Notes under the pieces: generated by a model
Database searches by the model: none
The model's input: the letters and a program-made list of their open reading frames with translations, nothing else
What the model was told of the DNA's origin: nothing
Assembly: GCA_002305255.1 (NCBI GenBank)
Contig: DBQN01000076.1
Span: forward strand, 27,988-91,987
Reading direction: 5' to 3'
DNA: 64,000 bases
Origin: Firmicutes bacterium UBA1393
GTDB lineage: Bacteria > Bacillota > DTU025
Translations under genes and position numbers: made by a program
In this document: positions 49,170 through 59,971 of the stretch, one piece after another
Position numbering within the stretch: the stretch's first letter is position 1
Layout of the letters: every line of letters starts with the position of its first letter

Positions 49170-50000
49170 CTAAGGCCGTGCTAGCTCAGTATAAGGCGCG
49201 GGGTAGTCCACGCGTACCAGATACAGACCATCCGGCGGAGCCGTTGCGGGCCCCTGCCCCCTGTCACGCCCCGCGAGCAGCTCGCCGGGGCGCTCGCAGC
49301 CGCACCTGCCCCATCCTACTTCGAGCAGAGCTGCTACTATTGTGCGCACCATCTTGTACAGGAATCCGTCTGCTTCGATCTCGAATACCGCCAACTCCTG
49401 GCCCAGCGCCGGCCAGCACTCCCTGCGCACCTCAATACGTCTCACTGTGCGCACCGTCGTGCGAGCAGATGACCCGGTGGCCGCATATGCCGCGAAATCG
49501 TGCCTGCCCACCAGGGGAACCGCCGCCCTCTGCATGGCGTCGATCTCATCGTCGGAGAACCGACGATCAAGCAAGAGCGCACGGCCCTTGAGCAGAGCCT
49601 GCCCGCTCCCTGCCGCGCTCTGCCCTGGAGCTGAGTCCGCACCCAACGGCGCGGCGGCCAGGTACCTGTAGGTCTTCCCCACCGCATCGAACCTGGCGTT
49701 GAAGGCATCGTGCACGGCAAAGGACCCTATCGCCCTGATGTCATAGGGCAGCTTCGTGTTGAGGGCTGCCGCGAACCTTTCCGGGGGAATGGAAGACAGA
49801 GTCTTGAGGCTCACGACCTGCCCGAGGGCGTGCACCCCGGCGTCGGTGCGCCCTGCACCAGTGATCCTCACCCTCTCCCCCGTGAGACGGGCGATCGCAT
49901 CCTCTACAGTACCCTGCACCGTCGGACCGCCGGCCGCCTGCACCTGGTAGCCGCTGTAGCCTGTGCCGACGTATTCGAGCACCAACGCCACGTTTGCCAT
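49170..50000 (-). CDS. truA: tRNA pseudouridine(38-40) synthase
   Basis: 276 residues. Isomerises uridines 38-40 in the tRNA anticodon arm. Shows LEYVGTGYSGYQVQ, the catalytic GAGRTDAGVHALGQVVS (Asp), GKTYRYLA, GRHDFAAYA and DGFLYKMVRTIVAALLEVG. Slightly longer than usual because of an Ala/Gly-rich insert (GADSAPGQSAAGSG). ATG 50000 lies one base after the ecfT stop, so it is coupled, exactly as in Bacillus (ecfA1-ecfA2-ecfT-truA). Confidence 0.96.
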   Translation of the reverse strand: MANVALVLEYVGTGYSGYQVQAAGGPTVQGTVEDAIARLTGERVRITGAGRTDAGVHALGQVVSLKTLSSIPPERFAAALNTKLPYDIRAIGSFAVHDAFNARFDAVGKTYRYLAAAPLGADSAPGQSAAGSGQALLKGRALLLDRRFSDDEIDAMQRAAVPLVGRHDFAAYAATGSSARTTVRTVRRIEVRRECWPALGQELAVFEIEADGFLYKMVRTIVAALLEVGWGRCGCERPGELLAGRDRGQGPATAPPDGLYLVRVDYPAPYTELARP

Positions 50001-50001
50001 G

Positions 50002-50796
50002 TCAGAACAACACCACTGCGGCAGTCAGATAGGCAACGACTCCGACGGCTGCGATCGCATCCAATGCTCCCAGCCTGAGCTGGCGCATTCTGGTCCTGCC
50101 CGCTCCGCCCCGGTAACACCTGGCCTCCATGGCCACCGCAAGCTCGTCGGCTCGTCGGAACGCGCTGACAAACAGTGGAACCAGAATGGGGATCATGGCC
50201 TTCGCCCTGGTGATCAGGCCTCCGGAATCGAAATCCGCACCTCTGGCCATCTGCGCCTTCATGATCTTGTCAGTCTCTTCGAGCAGCGTTGGAATGAACC
50301 TCAGGGCGATAGTCATCATCATTGCCAGCTCGTGAGCTGGCAGTCCGATGACTCTGAATGGATTGAGCAGCTTCTCAAGCCCATCCGTGAACACGATCGG
50401 AGACGTTGTCAGTGTCACCAATGATGTGGCCATGATCAGCAGTATCAGCCTCGCCGCCGTGGTGAGACCGAGCGCCAGTCCCTCCCGGGTTGCCCTGAGT
50501 CTCCACACCACGAAGAGCTCCTCGCCCGGATCCATAAACAAGTGCAGCATGAACGTCAGGAGTAGGATGAACACGATGGGTCTGAGACCGCGAACCACCA
50601 TCTTGAATGGAACGCGCGAAGCTGCAACCGCTACCAGCACCAGGACGCCTATCATCATGTACGACCACTGGCTATGCACGCTGAACAGTGCCACCACGAT
50701 TGCCAGTGACAGCATTATCTTGGTTCGCGGGTCAAGCCTGTGCAGCAGGCTGTCGCCCGGTATGTACTGCCCGACGATCACCGATGGCATCCTCAT
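50002..50796 (-). CDS. ecfT: ECF transporter transmembrane protein EcfT
   Basis: 264 residues, about five membrane helices. Scaffold of the energy-coupling factor module that links the two ATPases to vitamin-binding S components. The coupling-helix motifs are visible: MKAQMARGADFDSGG and AVAMEARCYRGGAGRTRM (Ala-Arg-Gly type). N-terminus IVGQYIPGDSLLHRLDPRTKIM is typical. ATG 50796 overlaps the ecfA2 stop by 4 bp. No S component gene is in this window, so the module is probably shared (group II). Confidence 0.95.
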   Translation of the reverse strand: MRMPSVIVGQYIPGDSLLHRLDPRTKIMLSLAIVVALFSVHSQWSYMMIGVLVLVAVAASRVPFKMVVRGLRPIVFILLLTFMLHLFMDPGEELFVVWRLRATREGLALGLTTAARLILLIMATSLVTLTTSPIVFTDGLEKLLNPFRVIGLPAHELAMMMTIALRFIPTLLEETDKIMKAQMARGADFDSGGLITRAKAMIPILVPLFVSAFRRADELAVAMEARCYRGGAGRTRMRQLRLGALDAIAAVGVVAYLTAAVVLF

Positions 50797-51677
50797 ACGC
50801 GATCACCGCCTCGGCCCGCCGCGCCTAGCATCGGCGCTAACACTTCGACGGCCTGCTCCACGGTGATCACATCGCCCGGAAGCTCGTGGCCCATGGCCCT
50901 CAACTCGCAGATGAGGCTAGTGACCTGAGGGACGCCCAGACCCATCCCGACGAGGGCATCGCGCTCCCTGAACACCTCGTGGGAGGCGCCTTCCATCACC
51001 ACGGTGCCGTGATCCATCACTATGAGGCGTTGCGCGAACCTGGCCACGTCCTCCATGCTGTGTGACACCAGCACGATTGTGTAACCATGTTTACCGTGGA
51101 GAGCCGCTATCTCACTCAGCACCTCCTCGCGTCCGCGAGGATCCATGCCAGCCGTGGGCTCGTCGAGGACCAGCACCTCGGGGCCCATCGCCAGCACACC
51201 GGCCATGGCAACCCTGCGCTTCTGCCCGCCCGACAGCTCGAAGGGTGACCTTCCCCTGAGCGAGTCGTAATCGAGGTCAGCTATGCGCATTGCGTCCCGC
51301 ACGGCCTCGTCGACCTGTACCGGAGTCATGCCCATTGAGCGCGGCGCGAAGGCTATGTCGGCCTCCACCGTCTCTTCGAACAGCTGGTGCTCGGGGTACT
51401 GGAACACCAGTCCAATGCGGCGCCTCACGTCCCTAAGCGATACACCCCTGGCCCATATGTCGCGCCCGTCCACCTTCACATGCCCGGAGTCGGGCCGAAG
51501 CAAGCCGTTGAAGTGCTGAACAAGGGTGGACTTCCCCGATCCCGTTCGACCGATTATGGCGACGAGTTCGCCCCGGTTGATGACGACGTTCACATCTGTC
51601 AGGGCCTTTCGCGCCATGGGAGTGCCCTTCATGTAAGTGTGACTCAGTCCGCTCACTTCGATGATGGCGTCACTCAC
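50793..51677 (-). CDS. ecfA2: ECF transporter ATPase EcfA2
   Basis: 294 residues. Walker A GRTGSGKSTLVQHFNGLL, VGLVFQYPEHQLFEETVEADIAFAP (the Q-loop block of ECF ATPases), LSGGQKRRVAMAGVLAM signature, VLVLDEPTAGMDPRG and SHSMEDVA. GTG 51677 overlaps the ecfA1 stop (GTGA). Pairs with EcfA1 as a heterodimer. Order follows B. subtilis, which sets the A1/A2 names. Confidence 0.95.
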   Translation of the reverse strand: MSDAIIEVSGLSHTYMKGTPMARKALTDVNVVINRGELVAIIGRTGSGKSTLVQHFNGLLRPDSGHVKVDGRDIWARGVSLRDVRRRIGLVFQYPEHQLFEETVEADIAFAPRSMGMTPVQVDEAVRDAMRIADLDYDSLRGRSPFELSGGQKRRVAMAGVLAMGPEVLVLDEPTAGMDPRGREEVLSEIAALHGKHGYTIVLVSHSMEDVARFAQRLIVMDHGTVVMEGASHEVFRERDALVGMGLGVPQVTSLICELRAMGHELPGDVITVEQAVEVLAPMLGAAGRGGDRV

Positions 51678-52531
51678 CGCGCATACCTCCCCGAAAGGAG
51701 CGCGTCCACATCCTCGGCCAGCTCCTTCACGGTAAGGGGCGTCCTCGGCATCTTCACTCCACGTCTGCTGAGTTCAAAGGCCAGCTCGGTGACTTGCGGC
51801 ACATCTAGCTGCAGTCGCCGCAACGCATCAGGCGAGCTGAACACCTCACGCGGCCCCCCGTCAAGCGCAATGCGACCGTCGTCCATGACGATGACCCGGT
51901 CTGCCATTACCGCCTCGCTCATGAAGTGCGTTATGTGCACCACGGTGATGCCTTCTTCGCTGGCCAGTCTCCTGACTGTGCGAAGCACTTCCTGCCTGCC
52001 GACGGGGTCGAGCATGGCCGTGGGTTCGTCGAGGACTATGCACTTCGGCCTCATTGCGATGACCCCGGCGATGGCCACACGCTGCTTCTGCCCGCCCGAT
52101 AGCTGGTGCGGACCTGCCTGCTCGTATCCCCTCATGTCAACGAGGGTGAGGGCCTCGTCGACCCGCCTACGTATCTCGTGCGGGGGCACTCCGAGGTTCT
52201 CGGGGCCGAAGGCCACGTCCTCTTCGACGGTCGTTGCCACTATCTGATTGTCGGGGTTCTGGAACACCATGCCCACCGTCTGGCGTATATTCCACAGCAT
52301 GGAACGATCGCGTGTGTTCATTCCTAGCACGTAGACATCGCCGCGTGTGGGCAGTAGAATGGCGTTCATGTGTTTGGCCAAGGTGGACTTGCCCGAGCCG
52401 TTGTGACCGATAACCGCCACGAATACCCCGGCATCCACCCTGACGTTCACATCGAGAAGCGCTTCTACCTGATCCTGCTCGCCGCCTTCATAGGTATAGC
52501 TAACGTTCTCGATGCGTATGATCGGCTCCAT
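51674..52531 (-). CDS. ecfA1: ECF transporter ATPase EcfA1
   Basis: 285 residues. Walker A GHNGSGKSTLAKHMNAILLP, VGMVFQNPDNQIVATTVEEDVAFGPENLGVP (classic EcfA1 block), LSGGQKQRVAIAGVIAM, CIVLDEPTAMLDPVGRQE and THFMSEAV. Start ATG 52531, 11 bp after rplQ; the SD is weak, suggesting coupling to rplQ translation. Powers vitamin or metal uptake together with EcfA2 and EcfT. Confidence 0.95.
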   Translation of the reverse strand: MEPIIRIENVSYTYEGGEQDQVEALLDVNVRVDAGVFVAVIGHNGSGKSTLAKHMNAILLPTRGDVYVLGMNTRDRSMLWNIRQTVGMVFQNPDNQIVATTVEEDVAFGPENLGVPPHEIRRRVDEALTLVDMRGYEQAGPHQLSGGQKQRVAIAGVIAMRPKCIVLDEPTAMLDPVGRQEVLRTVRRLASEEGITVVHITHFMSEAVMADRVIVMDDGRIALDGGPREVFSSPDALRRLQLDVPQVTELAFELSRRGVKMPRTPLTVKELAEDVDALLSGRYAR

Positions 52532-52542
52532 AAGCCATCACG

Positions 52543-52941
52543 CTACTTCTTGGCCGGGGCCTTCTTGTCAGCCGCCGCCGGCGTGGCGGTGGCTGCGGGC
52601 GCGTCGACTAACTCGATCATGGCCATGGCGGCCGCGTCGCCTCTCCTCTGCCCTAGCTTGATGATACGCGTGTACCCGCCTGGCCTGTCGCCAACCATCG
52701 GCCCGATCTCGTCAAAGAGGCGCTTCAGGGCCTTGGGCTCCAGTACGAACTGGGCAGCCAGACGCCTGTGATGGAGTTCGCCCTTGCGGGCCCATGTTAT
52801 GAGACGCTCGGCTATCGGGCGGAGCTCCTTTGCCTTGGCTTCAGTCGTGATTATCCTGTCGTATGTGAACAGGCTCGTCACTGAGCTACGGAAAAGCGCT
52901 CTCCTCTGTGCGGCCGTGCGACCGAGTTTACCCTGCCTCAC
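52543..52941 (-). CDS. rplQ: 50S ribosomal protein L17
   Basis: 132 residues. [46 protein letters not shown] is diagnostic, followed by [34 protein letters not shown]. An Ala/Pro/Lys tail ([18 protein letters not shown]) extends the C-terminus, a common variation. GTG 52941 with AAGGAGG 8 bp upstream. Follows rpoA by 35 bp. Confidence 0.97.
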   Translation of the reverse strand: MRQGKLGRTAAQRRALFRSSVTSLFTYDRIITTEAKAKELRPIAERLITWARKGELHHRRLAAQFVLEPKALKRLFDEIGPMVGDRPGGYTRIIKLGQRRGDAAAMAMIELVDAPAATATPAAADKKAPAKK

Positions 52942-52976
52942 TTGGATTTCCTCCTTAGTGCAACTGCGTTGGGCTA

Positions 52977-53954
<978 letters not shown>

Positions 53955-53990
53955 AGCGTGCTCAACACCTTCCTTCCCTTTCGACCGGCA

Positions 53991-54614
53991 TTACTTCGAG
54001 TACAGCTCAACGATGAGATGCTCCTGGATGTCAAGGTCTATCTGATCCCTCGAAGGCACTGAGAGCACCTTACCGCTCAGATGATCCTCGCCGAGCGAAA
54101 GCCACGCCGGCAGTGTGGGAGCAGCCGACTCCATGATCGCCTTGAAGTGCTCCATGCTCCTAGAAGACTGCCTCACAGCGATCTCATCGCCGGGGCGGAC
54201 TACGTAAGAGGGTATCGACACCTTCTTGCCGTTCACGGTGAAATGGCCATGCCTCACGAGTTGCCTGCCCTGGGGCCTCGACTCCGCCAGACCAAGCCGG
54301 TACGCCACGTTGTCTAGCCTCATCTCAAGCACTGCGAGGAGGTTCTCGCCCGTGACGCCGCGCTTCTTCTCGGCAATGGAGAAGTATCTCGCGAACTGCG
54401 CCTCGTGCACACCAAAGATGCGGCGTAGCTTCTGCTTCTCCCTCAGCTGAGTGCCGTACTCAGAGGCCTTCTTGCGACCCTGTCCGTGCTGACCCGGAGG
54501 GTAAGCCCTACGTCCAACCGAGCACTTATTCGTATAGCACCTGTCTCCCTTGAGAAACAGTTTGGTTCCTTCGCGACGGCACAGCCGGCACACCGGTCCC
54601 GTATATCTCGACAT
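53991..54614 (-). CDS. rpsD: 30S ribosomal protein S4
   Basis: 207 residues. Zinc-binding N-terminal form: [23 protein letters not shown] (four Cys), then the S4 RNA-binding fold with [38 protein letters not shown]. Binds 16S rRNA 5' domain early in assembly. ATG 54614 with CAGGAGGTG upstream. In the alpha operon between rpsK and rpoA, unlike B. subtilis where rpsD is elsewhere. Confidence 0.98.
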   Translation of the reverse strand: MSRYTGPVCRLCRREGTKLFLKGDRCYTNKCSVGRRAYPPGQHGQGRKKASEYGTQLREKQKLRRIFGVHEAQFARYFSIAEKKRGVTGENLLAVLEMRLDNVAYRLGLAESRPQGRQLVRHGHFTVNGKKVSIPSYVVRPGDEIAVRQSSRSMEHFKAIMESAAPTLPAWLSLGEDHLSGKVLSVPSRDQIDLDIQEHLIVELYSK

Positions 54615-54638
54615 TATGGCACCTCCTGTTGGCCCACG

Positions 54639-55028
54639 CTACACGCGCCGTCTCTTCGGCGGCCTGCAGCCATTGTGAGGAATCGGCGTTGTATCCTTGA
54701 TCATGCTGACTTCGAGCCCTGCAGCTTGCAGCGACCTGACTGCGGCCTCACGCCCGCCTCCGGGGCCCTTTACCAGCACCTCGATAGTGCGCATCCCATG
54801 CTCCATGGCCACACGCGCTGCCACATCGGCTGCCTGCTGGGCGGCGAACGGAGTGCCCTTCCGGGAACCTCTGAAGCCCTGGCCACCTGAGGAAGCCCAC
54901 GAGATCACGTTCCCGTTGGTATCAGTGATGGTTATGAGCGTATTGTTGAAGCTGGACTTGATATGGGCTACGCCGGCCTCGACATTCTTCCGCTCGCGCC
55001 TTCTGGTTTTGACCTGCTTCTTACCCAT
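54639..55028 (-). CDS. rpsK: 30S ribosomal protein S11
   Basis: 129 residues, beginning [21 protein letters not shown], with [39 protein letters not shown] and the C-terminal [18 protein letters not shown] typical of S11. Platform protein of the 30S subunit. ATG 55028 with GGGGGAGGG upstream; 11 bp after rpsM. Confidence 0.98.
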   Translation of the reverse strand: MGKKQVKTRRRERKNVEAGVAHIKSSFNNTLITITDTNGNVISWASSGGQGFRGSRKGTPFAAQQAADVAARVAMEHGMRTIEVLVKGPGGGREAAVRSLQAAGLEVSMIKDTTPIPHNGCRPPKRRRV

Positions 55029-55039
55029 TTGCCCTCCCC

Positions 55040-55408
55040 CTACTTCTTCTTGCCGCCCACGGTCCGCTTAGGACCCTTGCGGCTACGTGCATTGGTCTTG
55101 GTGCGCTGGCCTCTCACGGGGAGCCCGCGGCGATGTCTGAGCCCTCTGTAGCTGCCGATCTCGATCAGCCGCTTAACGTCCTGAGCCTCATCGCGATGCC
55201 TGTCGCCCTCCACCTTGCAGGTGCGGTCGATGATTTCACGGAGTTTGGCGATTTCGTCCTCAGTAAGGTCCCTGACCCTTGTGTCGGGGCTGACACCGGT
55301 CTCAGCCAGGATCCTCTTCGACGTGGTGAGGCCGATCCCGTATATATATGTGAGGGCGATCTCAACTCGCTTATCCCTCGGAAGGTCAATACCGGATATT
55401 CGCGCCAT
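55040..55408 (-). CDS. rpsM: 30S ribosomal protein S13
   Basis: 122 residues. [26 protein letters not shown] at the start, [53 protein letters not shown] at the end. Contacts tRNA and the 50S subunit. ATG 55408 behind TAGGAGGTG; 15 bp after rpmJ. Confidence 0.98.
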   Translation of the reverse strand: MARISGIDLPRDKRVEIALTYIYGIGLTTSKRILAETGVSPDTRVRDLTEDEIAKLREIIDRTCKVEGDRHRDEAQDVKRLIEIGSYRGLRHRRGLPVRGQRTKTNARSRKGPKRTVGGKKK

Positions 55409-55423
55409 CCTATGCTACACCTC

Positions 55424-55537
55424 CTAGCCCTGCCGCTGTTTGTGCGTGGGGTTCTCGCAGATAACTCTTACGACGCCTTTCCGCTTTACGATCTTGCACT
55501 TGTCGCATATCTTCTTGACGGACGGTCGTACCTTCAT
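55424..55537 (-). CDS. rpmJ: 50S ribosomal protein L36
   Basis: 37 residues read directly from the sequence: [20 protein letters not shown], then [17 protein letters not shown]. The CxxC...C...H zinc ribbon is the C+ form. Start ATG 55537 with GGAGGG upstream, stop TAG. Lies 11 bp after infA, the standard place. Confidence 0.97.
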   Translation of the reverse strand: MKVRPSVKKICDKCKIVKRKGVVRVICENPTHKQRQG

Positions 55538-55548
55538 GCATAGCCCTC

Positions 55549-55767
55549 CTACTTGTATCTCCACACGATCCTGCCTCTGGTCAGATCGTACGGCGAAAGC
55601 TGAATGGTGACTTTATCGCCGGGCAGGATCCTGATGAACTTCATCCGCATCTTGCCCGATACATGGGCCAGAACCTTATGTCCGTTCTCGAGCTCCACCC
55701 TGAACATTGCATTAGGCAACGGCTCAGTGACGGTACCCTCCACCTCAACGCAATCCTCTTTGGCCAT
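55549..55767 (-). CDS. infA: Translation initiation factor IF-1
   Basis: 72 residues, exactly the normal length: [41 protein letters not shown], an OB fold, ending RGRIVWRYK. Binds the 30S A site during initiation. Its ATG lies inside the last 23 bp of the preceding KOW gene, so the two are translationally coupled. Confidence 0.98.
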   Translation of the reverse strand: MAKEDCVEVEGTVTEPLPNAMFRVELENGHKVLAHVSGKMRMKFIRILPGDKVTIQLSPYDLTRGRIVWRYK

Positions 55768-56065
55768 CGATGAGCATGCCCTCCCTTCTGGTTTGTGGTC
55801 TGTATACTCTCAGCGCCGTAACAATCTGATGATCTGCGACTGCAAGCCCGGCCTTGAGCCTCGATGCGATGCCCTGATCCACCTGCTCGAGCATGATCAG
55901 ATGCTTCACGTTCTTGAGCTTGGGATCTGCCATTCTGTGCGTGGATCCGTCAGCGATGTATACGTAGTTGCCGCCGACCAGGCGCACGATGACAAACAGC
56001 CTGCCCTTGTCTCTTCCCAGTTTGGAGACTACCAGTTGACCTAGAGCCGGTTCCTCGGAAGACAC
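55745..56065 (-). CDS. KOW-domain RNA-binding protein (L14e-like)
   Basis: About 106 residues from GTG 56065 (AGGAAGGG 9 bp upstream; frame opens at GTG 56086). KOW pattern [48 protein letters not shown], as in the small L14e-like proteins that Firmicutes encode between map and infA. The C-terminal 40 residues ([25 protein letters not shown]...) are longer than usual and run into infA. Probable ribosome- or RNA-binding protein of undefined role. Confidence 0.85.
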   Translation of the reverse strand: MSSEEPALGQLVVSKLGRDKGRLFVIVRLVGGNYVYIADGSTHRMADPKLKNVKHLIMLEQVDQGIASRLKAGLAVADHQIVTALRVYRPQTRREGMLIDGQRGLR

Positions 56066-56089
56066 ACTGACGCACCCTTCCTGCACATG

Positions 56090-56836
56090 TTACGGGAGAG
56101 TCAGAACCACGGGGCCGTCCTCAGTTATAGCCACGGTGTGCTCGAAGTGGGCGGACAACGAACCGTCGCGGGTAACAGCGGTCCAGTTGTCGCCGAGGAC
56201 CTCCACCTCGTAACCTCCTGCATTGATCATAGGTTCGATTGCCAGCACCATTCCCGCCCTGAGTCTCTTGCCGAGTCCGGGGCGGCCATAGTTGGGAACC
56301 GCAGGTTCCTCGTGCATCTTTCGGCCTATTCCGTGACCCACGAAATCCCTCACTACCGAAAAGCCGTTCGCCTCAGCGTAACTCTGAACCGCGTGGCCGA
56401 CATCTCCAAGTGTGTTCCCGGCGCGCGCGGCCTCGATTCCGGCCGTAAGGCTCTCCTCCGTCACTCTGAGGAGCCTCGCGGCCTCAGAGCTCACAGCCCC
56501 CACGGCAAACGTACGGGCGGAGTCGCCGTGGTATCCATCAAGCACCGCGCCTACATCGATTCCGATGATATCGCCCTCAACCAGCCTGCGCTCACCGGGA
56601 ATTCCGTGGATGACCTGTTCGTTCACAGACGCACAGATGCTGGCCGGGTAACCGTGGTAGCCCTTGAAGGAGGGCTCTGCCCCCGCCTCACGAATGGTGT
56701 TCTCGGCTATGGCGTCTAGCTCTCGCGTGGTGACGCCCGGACGTATCGCCTGGCCTACCTTGTCGAGGACATGCCAGACCAGACTGCCGGCCCGACGCAT
56801 CAAGCCTATCTCCGCCTCAGACTTCAGAATGATCAT
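56090..56836 (-). CDS. map: Methionine aminopeptidase type I
   Basis: 248 residues from ATG 56836, which overlaps the adk stop as ATGA. Removes initiator Met. Metal ligands are visible in DIIGIDVGAVLDGYHGDSARTF (two Asp), FVGHGIGRKMHEEP (His), GMVLAIEPMI (Glu) and SAHFEHTVAITEDG (Glu); the substrate His is in GYPASICASVNEQVIHGIP. Between adk and the KOW gene as in Bacillus. Confidence 0.97.
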   Translation of the reverse strand: MIILKSEAEIGLMRRAGSLVWHVLDKVGQAIRPGVTTRELDAIAENTIREAGAEPSFKGYHGYPASICASVNEQVIHGIPGERRLVEGDIIGIDVGAVLDGYHGDSARTFAVGAVSSEAARLLRVTEESLTAGIEAARAGNTLGDVGHAVQSYAEANGFSVVRDFVGHGIGRKMHEEPAVPNYGRPGLGKRLRAGMVLAIEPMINAGGYEVEVLGDNWTAVTRDGSLSAHFEHTVAITEDGPVVLTLP

Positions 56837-57480
56837 CGGCCACACTCTTCCAGCACCATGAGGATTCGCTTCTCCACTTCGGCCGGGGTGGCTAACCCAT
56901 CCACAACCCGAAGCACTCCGGATGCACCATAGTATTCGCGAAGAGGTTCGGTCTGGCTCCTATACACAGCGAGCCTGGCCCTGACGGTTTCGGGGCGGTC
57001 GTCCGGCCTCACGGTCAGCTCAGCCCCGCACGAGCACACTCCCGCGGGGGGCGAGTTGTACTTCATGTGCCACACACTGTTGCACGCGGCACATACTCGC
57101 CTGCCCGCGGCCCTTGTCACGAGCTCTTCCTCAGGCACATCTATGAGCACCACAGCATCGAGTCGCTGCCCTGACTCGCTCAAGATCGAGTCTAGCTCCA
57201 TAGCCTGAGGGATCGTCCGCGGAAATCCGTCGAACACGAACCCGCGACTCGCGTCGGGCTCCGCCAGTCTCTCGCGGACTATCCCCATGGTTACGTCGTC
57301 AGGCACCAGCTTGCCCTGTTCGATGTATGCCCGTGCCCTGGCGCCAACCTCCCGCCCCGATGCCATCGCCGCCCGGAACATATCGCCGGTGGAGATGTGG
57401 GGCACGCCGTAGTGCCGGGAGATGGAGACGGCCTGTGTACCCTTGCCCGCTCCCGGCGGACCCATCAGCACCATTCTCAA
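56833..57480 (-). CDS. adk: Adenylate kinase
   Basis: 215 residues from TTG 57480 (GAGGTG 7 bp upstream). P-loop LMGPPGAGKGTQA (G7-T15), the STGDMFRAAMASG AMP-binding helix, DGFPRTIPQA, and a zinc-binding LID: CAACNSVWHMKYNSPPAGVCSCGAEL, four Cys (CxxC and CxC), the form of Gram-positive adenylate kinases. The DRPETVRARLAVYRSQTEPL block follows. Coupled to map. Confidence 0.97.
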   Translation of the reverse strand: MRMVLMGPPGAGKGTQAVSISRHYGVPHISTGDMFRAAMASGREVGARARAYIEQGKLVPDDVTMGIVRERLAEPDASRGFVFDGFPRTIPQAMELDSILSESGQRLDAVVLIDVPEEELVTRAAGRRVCAACNSVWHMKYNSPPAGVCSCGAELTVRPDDRPETVRARLAVYRSQTEPLREYYGASGVLRVVDGLATPAEVEKRILMVLEECGR

Positions 57481-57537
57481 CGCAAGGCACCTCAATTCGA
57501 TCAGATGGCCGTCACCGCGCCGCTTGCTCTGCCTGCT

Positions 57538-58800
57538 CTACTTGAGGAAGCCTTCGTACTGCCTCATGATGAGCTGAGCCTCGATCTGCTTCAACGTGTC
57601 GAGGGCCACGCCCACGACGATGATCAGTCCCGTGCCGCCGAACGAAATGCCCTGAGCCGTGATGGCCGAGGTGATGTTGGGCAGCAACGCCACAATGGCG
57701 AGGAATATGGCGCCCGAGAACGTCAGCCTGGTGAGCACTCTGTCGAGATACTCAGCAGTGGGCCTGCCCGGGCGGAATCCCGGTATGAAACCGCCGTATT
57801 TCTTCATGTTGTCGGCCACTTCTATCGGGTTGAACGTGATGCCCGTGTAGAAGTAGGAGAACACGATGATCAACGCCACGTAGAGGAAGTTGTATATCCA
57901 CACGTTGTACATGTACTTGTTCACGGCGTAGGAGATCGCCGGGACAAACTGCGCAATCGTGGCTGGGAACGCTAGTATCGATGAGGCGAAGATCACAGGA
58001 ATGACGCCCGCCTGGTTCAGCTTCATAGGCATGTGGGTGCTCTGACCGCCGTACACCCTACGCCCCACCACACGCTTGGGATACTGAACCGGCAATTTGC
58101 GCTGGGCCTCTGACGTGGCGACCATGGCCATGATCAGACCGCCACCGCCCACGATCCAGAACAGGATGTAGAGCCAGTTCACCCAGCCCTGCCCGAGCAT
58201 GGTGATCCCATGCCTCAAAGAGGTAGGGAAGCCCGACACGATACCGGTGAAGATCAGCAGCGATATGCCGTTGCCGATGCCCTTATCAGTGATCTTGTCG
58301 CCGAGCCAGATCGCGGCCGACGCGCCCGCCGTAAGCGTTATCACGATGGCCAGCTTCCAGATGAAGCCCGGCCTGATGGCTCCGGTAAGGAGCGCCGTAT
58401 AGCTCCAGCCCTGAAGCACTGCAAGGGCCACGGCTGCGTACCTTGTGTACTGCGACATCTTCTTGCGACCCTCGGGGCCCTCTTTCTTGAGCTCGCCCAG
58501 GGCGGGTATGACCACTGTCAACAGCTCTATGACGATGGATGCGGTGATGTATGGGCCGACGTTCAGCCCGAACAGGGTGAACCTCGACAGAGCGCCTCCG
58601 GAGAACATGTCGAGCAGGCTCAGCAGGCCGGCACCGCTCTGCCCGGCGACTCTCTGGAACTCCTCTACCACCTTGGCGGTATCGACGCCAGGAACAGGAA
58701 TGAAGGATCCGATCCTGTAGATGACGAGCAATCCCGCGGTGAACAGGATCTTCTTGCGAAGCTCCGGCACTTTCCAAGCATTGACCAGGGCTGCCAGCAA
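57538..58800 (-). CDS. secY: Protein translocase subunit SecY
   Basis: 420 residues, ten predicted membrane helices. IYRIGSFIPVPGVDT at helix 1, the plug region SGGALSRFTLFGLNVGPYITASIVIELL, GNGISLLIFTGIVSGFPTSL, PVQYPKRVVGRRVYGGQSTHMPMKLNQAGVIPVIFASS and NMKKYGGFIPGFRPGRPTAEYLDRVL are all canonical. TTG 58800 with GGAGGTG at 6 bp inside the rplO end. Channel of the Sec pathway; follows rplO directly. Confidence 0.98.
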   Translation of the reverse strand: MLAALVNAWKVPELRKKILFTAGLLVIYRIGSFIPVPGVDTAKVVEEFQRVAGQSGAGLLSLLDMFSGGALSRFTLFGLNVGPYITASIVIELLTVVIPALGELKKEGPEGRKKMSQYTRYAAVALAVLQGWSYTALLTGAIRPGFIWKLAIVITLTAGASAAIWLGDKITDKGIGNGISLLIFTGIVSGFPTSLRHGITMLGQGWVNWLYILFWIVGGGGLIMAMVATSEAQRKLPVQYPKRVVGRRVYGGQSTHMPMKLNQAGVIPVIFASSILAFPATIAQFVPAISYAVNKYMYNVWIYNFLYVALIIVFSYFYTGITFNPIEVADNMKKYGGFIPGFRPGRPTAEYLDRVLTRLTFSGAIFLAIVALLPNITSAITAQGISFGGTGLIIVVGVALDTLKQIEAQLIMRQYEGFLK

Positions 58801-59244
58801 CTATACCACCTCCGCGGAGCCTCCAGCTGCCTTAATCTTCTCCACAGCCGTCTCGCTGAACTTGTTGACCTTGACGCTGAGAGCTTTGGTTATGTCGCCC
58901 TCGCCCAGGACCTTTACCTTCGGGTCGAACCCTCTCACCAGCCCGCGCTGCTTGAGCGCCTCGACGGTGACGGTCTCCCCAGCCTCGAAGCGTTCCTCGA
59001 GATCGGCCACGTTTACCACGGAATACTCGACCTTGAACTTGTTATTGAAGCCCCTCTTCGGCAGGCGCCTGTAGATGGGAGTCTGTCCGCCCTCAAAACC
59101 GGGGCCCTTGCCCCCTCCTGACCTCGACAGCTGACCCTTCTGCCCGCGTCCGGACGTTTTGCCAAGGCCTGATCCATGGCCCCGGCCTACCCGTTTGCGC
59201 TCGCGTTTCGCGCCGAATGGGGGTCGCAGATCTTCTAGTCTCAT
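58801..59244 (-). CDS. rplO: 50S ribosomal protein L15
   Basis: About 147 residues from ATG 59244 (AGAGGGG upstream; GTG 59247 also possible). [43 protein letters not shown] with the Gly/Arg-rich extension, [15 protein letters not shown] and the C-terminal globular domain. Stop is adjacent to the secY start. Confidence 0.97.
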   Translation of the reverse strand: MRLEDLRPPFGAKRERKRVGRGHGSGLGKTSGRGQKGQLSRSGGGKGPGFEGGQTPIYRRLPKRGFNNKFKVEYSVVNVADLEERFEAGETVTVEALKQRGLVRGFDPKVKVLGEGDITKALSVKVNKFSETAVEKIKAAGGSAEVV

Positions 59245-59257
59245 CACTGCACCCCTC

Positions 59258-59443
59258 TCAGTCGTTCTCTACGACCTCAACCAGGTGACGCACCTTGTGC
59301 AGCATCCCCCGGATGGTCGGAGTGTCATCGTGCTCGACCGTCTGGCCGAGCCTGTGGAGGCCAAGCGCGCGTACCGTCGCACGCTGATCATCTGGAGCGC
59401 CGATGACGCTCTTCTTCCACGTGACCACAAGCTTCTTCGCCAT
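59258..59443 (-). CDS. rpmD: 50S ribosomal protein L30
   Basis: 61 residues, normal size. [54 protein letters not shown] is the complete L30 fold. ATG 59443 with AGGAGGAG upstream, between rpsE and rplO. Confidence 0.97.
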   Translation of the reverse strand: MAKKLVVTWKKSVIGAPDDQRATVRALGLHRLGQTVEHDDTPTIRGMLHKVRHLVEVVEND

Positions 59444-59454
59444 CAGAACTCCTC

Positions 59455-59955
59455 CTACTTCGCTATTTCCTCGACGGCCTTGCCACGGATCTGGGCAACC
59501 TGGCCCACCGTACGCATGGACAACAGCCCCTCGAGAGTGGCGCTGGCCATGTTCAGGGGGTTGTTTGACCCGAGCGATTTCGTGAGGATGTCACGGTACC
59601 CCGCCATCTCCAGGACGGCTCTGACGGGCCCGCCGGCAATCACGCCGGTTCCAGGGCCTGCGGGCTTAAGCATAACACATCCGGCCCCGAATGTCGCGGT
59701 GACCTCGTGCGGAACCGTTGTTCCGACCATGGGCACCTCTACTAGGTTCTTCTTCGCATCGTCGGCACCCTTCTTGATAGCCTCCGACACCTCATAGGCC
59801 TTGCCAAGGCCTATTCCCACGTGGCCCTGTTCATCGCCGACAACGACGAGCGCTCTGAAGCTGCGCGTACGCCCGCCCTTAGTCGTCTTTGCCACGGGGT
59901 TGATGCTAACTACCTTCTCCTTGAGGTCCATTCCCTCAGGATTAATCCTGGCCAT
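59455..59955 (-). CDS. rpsE: 30S ribosomal protein S5
   Basis: 166 residues. [65 protein letters not shown] is the N-terminal RNA-binding domain; [24 protein letters not shown] and [18 protein letters not shown] follow. Accuracy-related protein of the 30S body. ATG 59955 with GGGGGAGGG. Confidence 0.98.
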   Translation of the reverse strand: MARINPEGMDLKEKVVSINPVAKTTKGGRTRSFRALVVVGDEQGHVGIGLGKAYEVSEAIKKGADDAKKNLVEVPMVGTTVPHEVTATFGAGCVMLKPAGPGTGVIAGGPVRAVLEMAGYRDILTKSLGSNNPLNMASATLEGLLSMRTVGQVAQIRGKAVEEIAK

Positions 59956-59971
59956 CTTCTGCCCTCCCCCG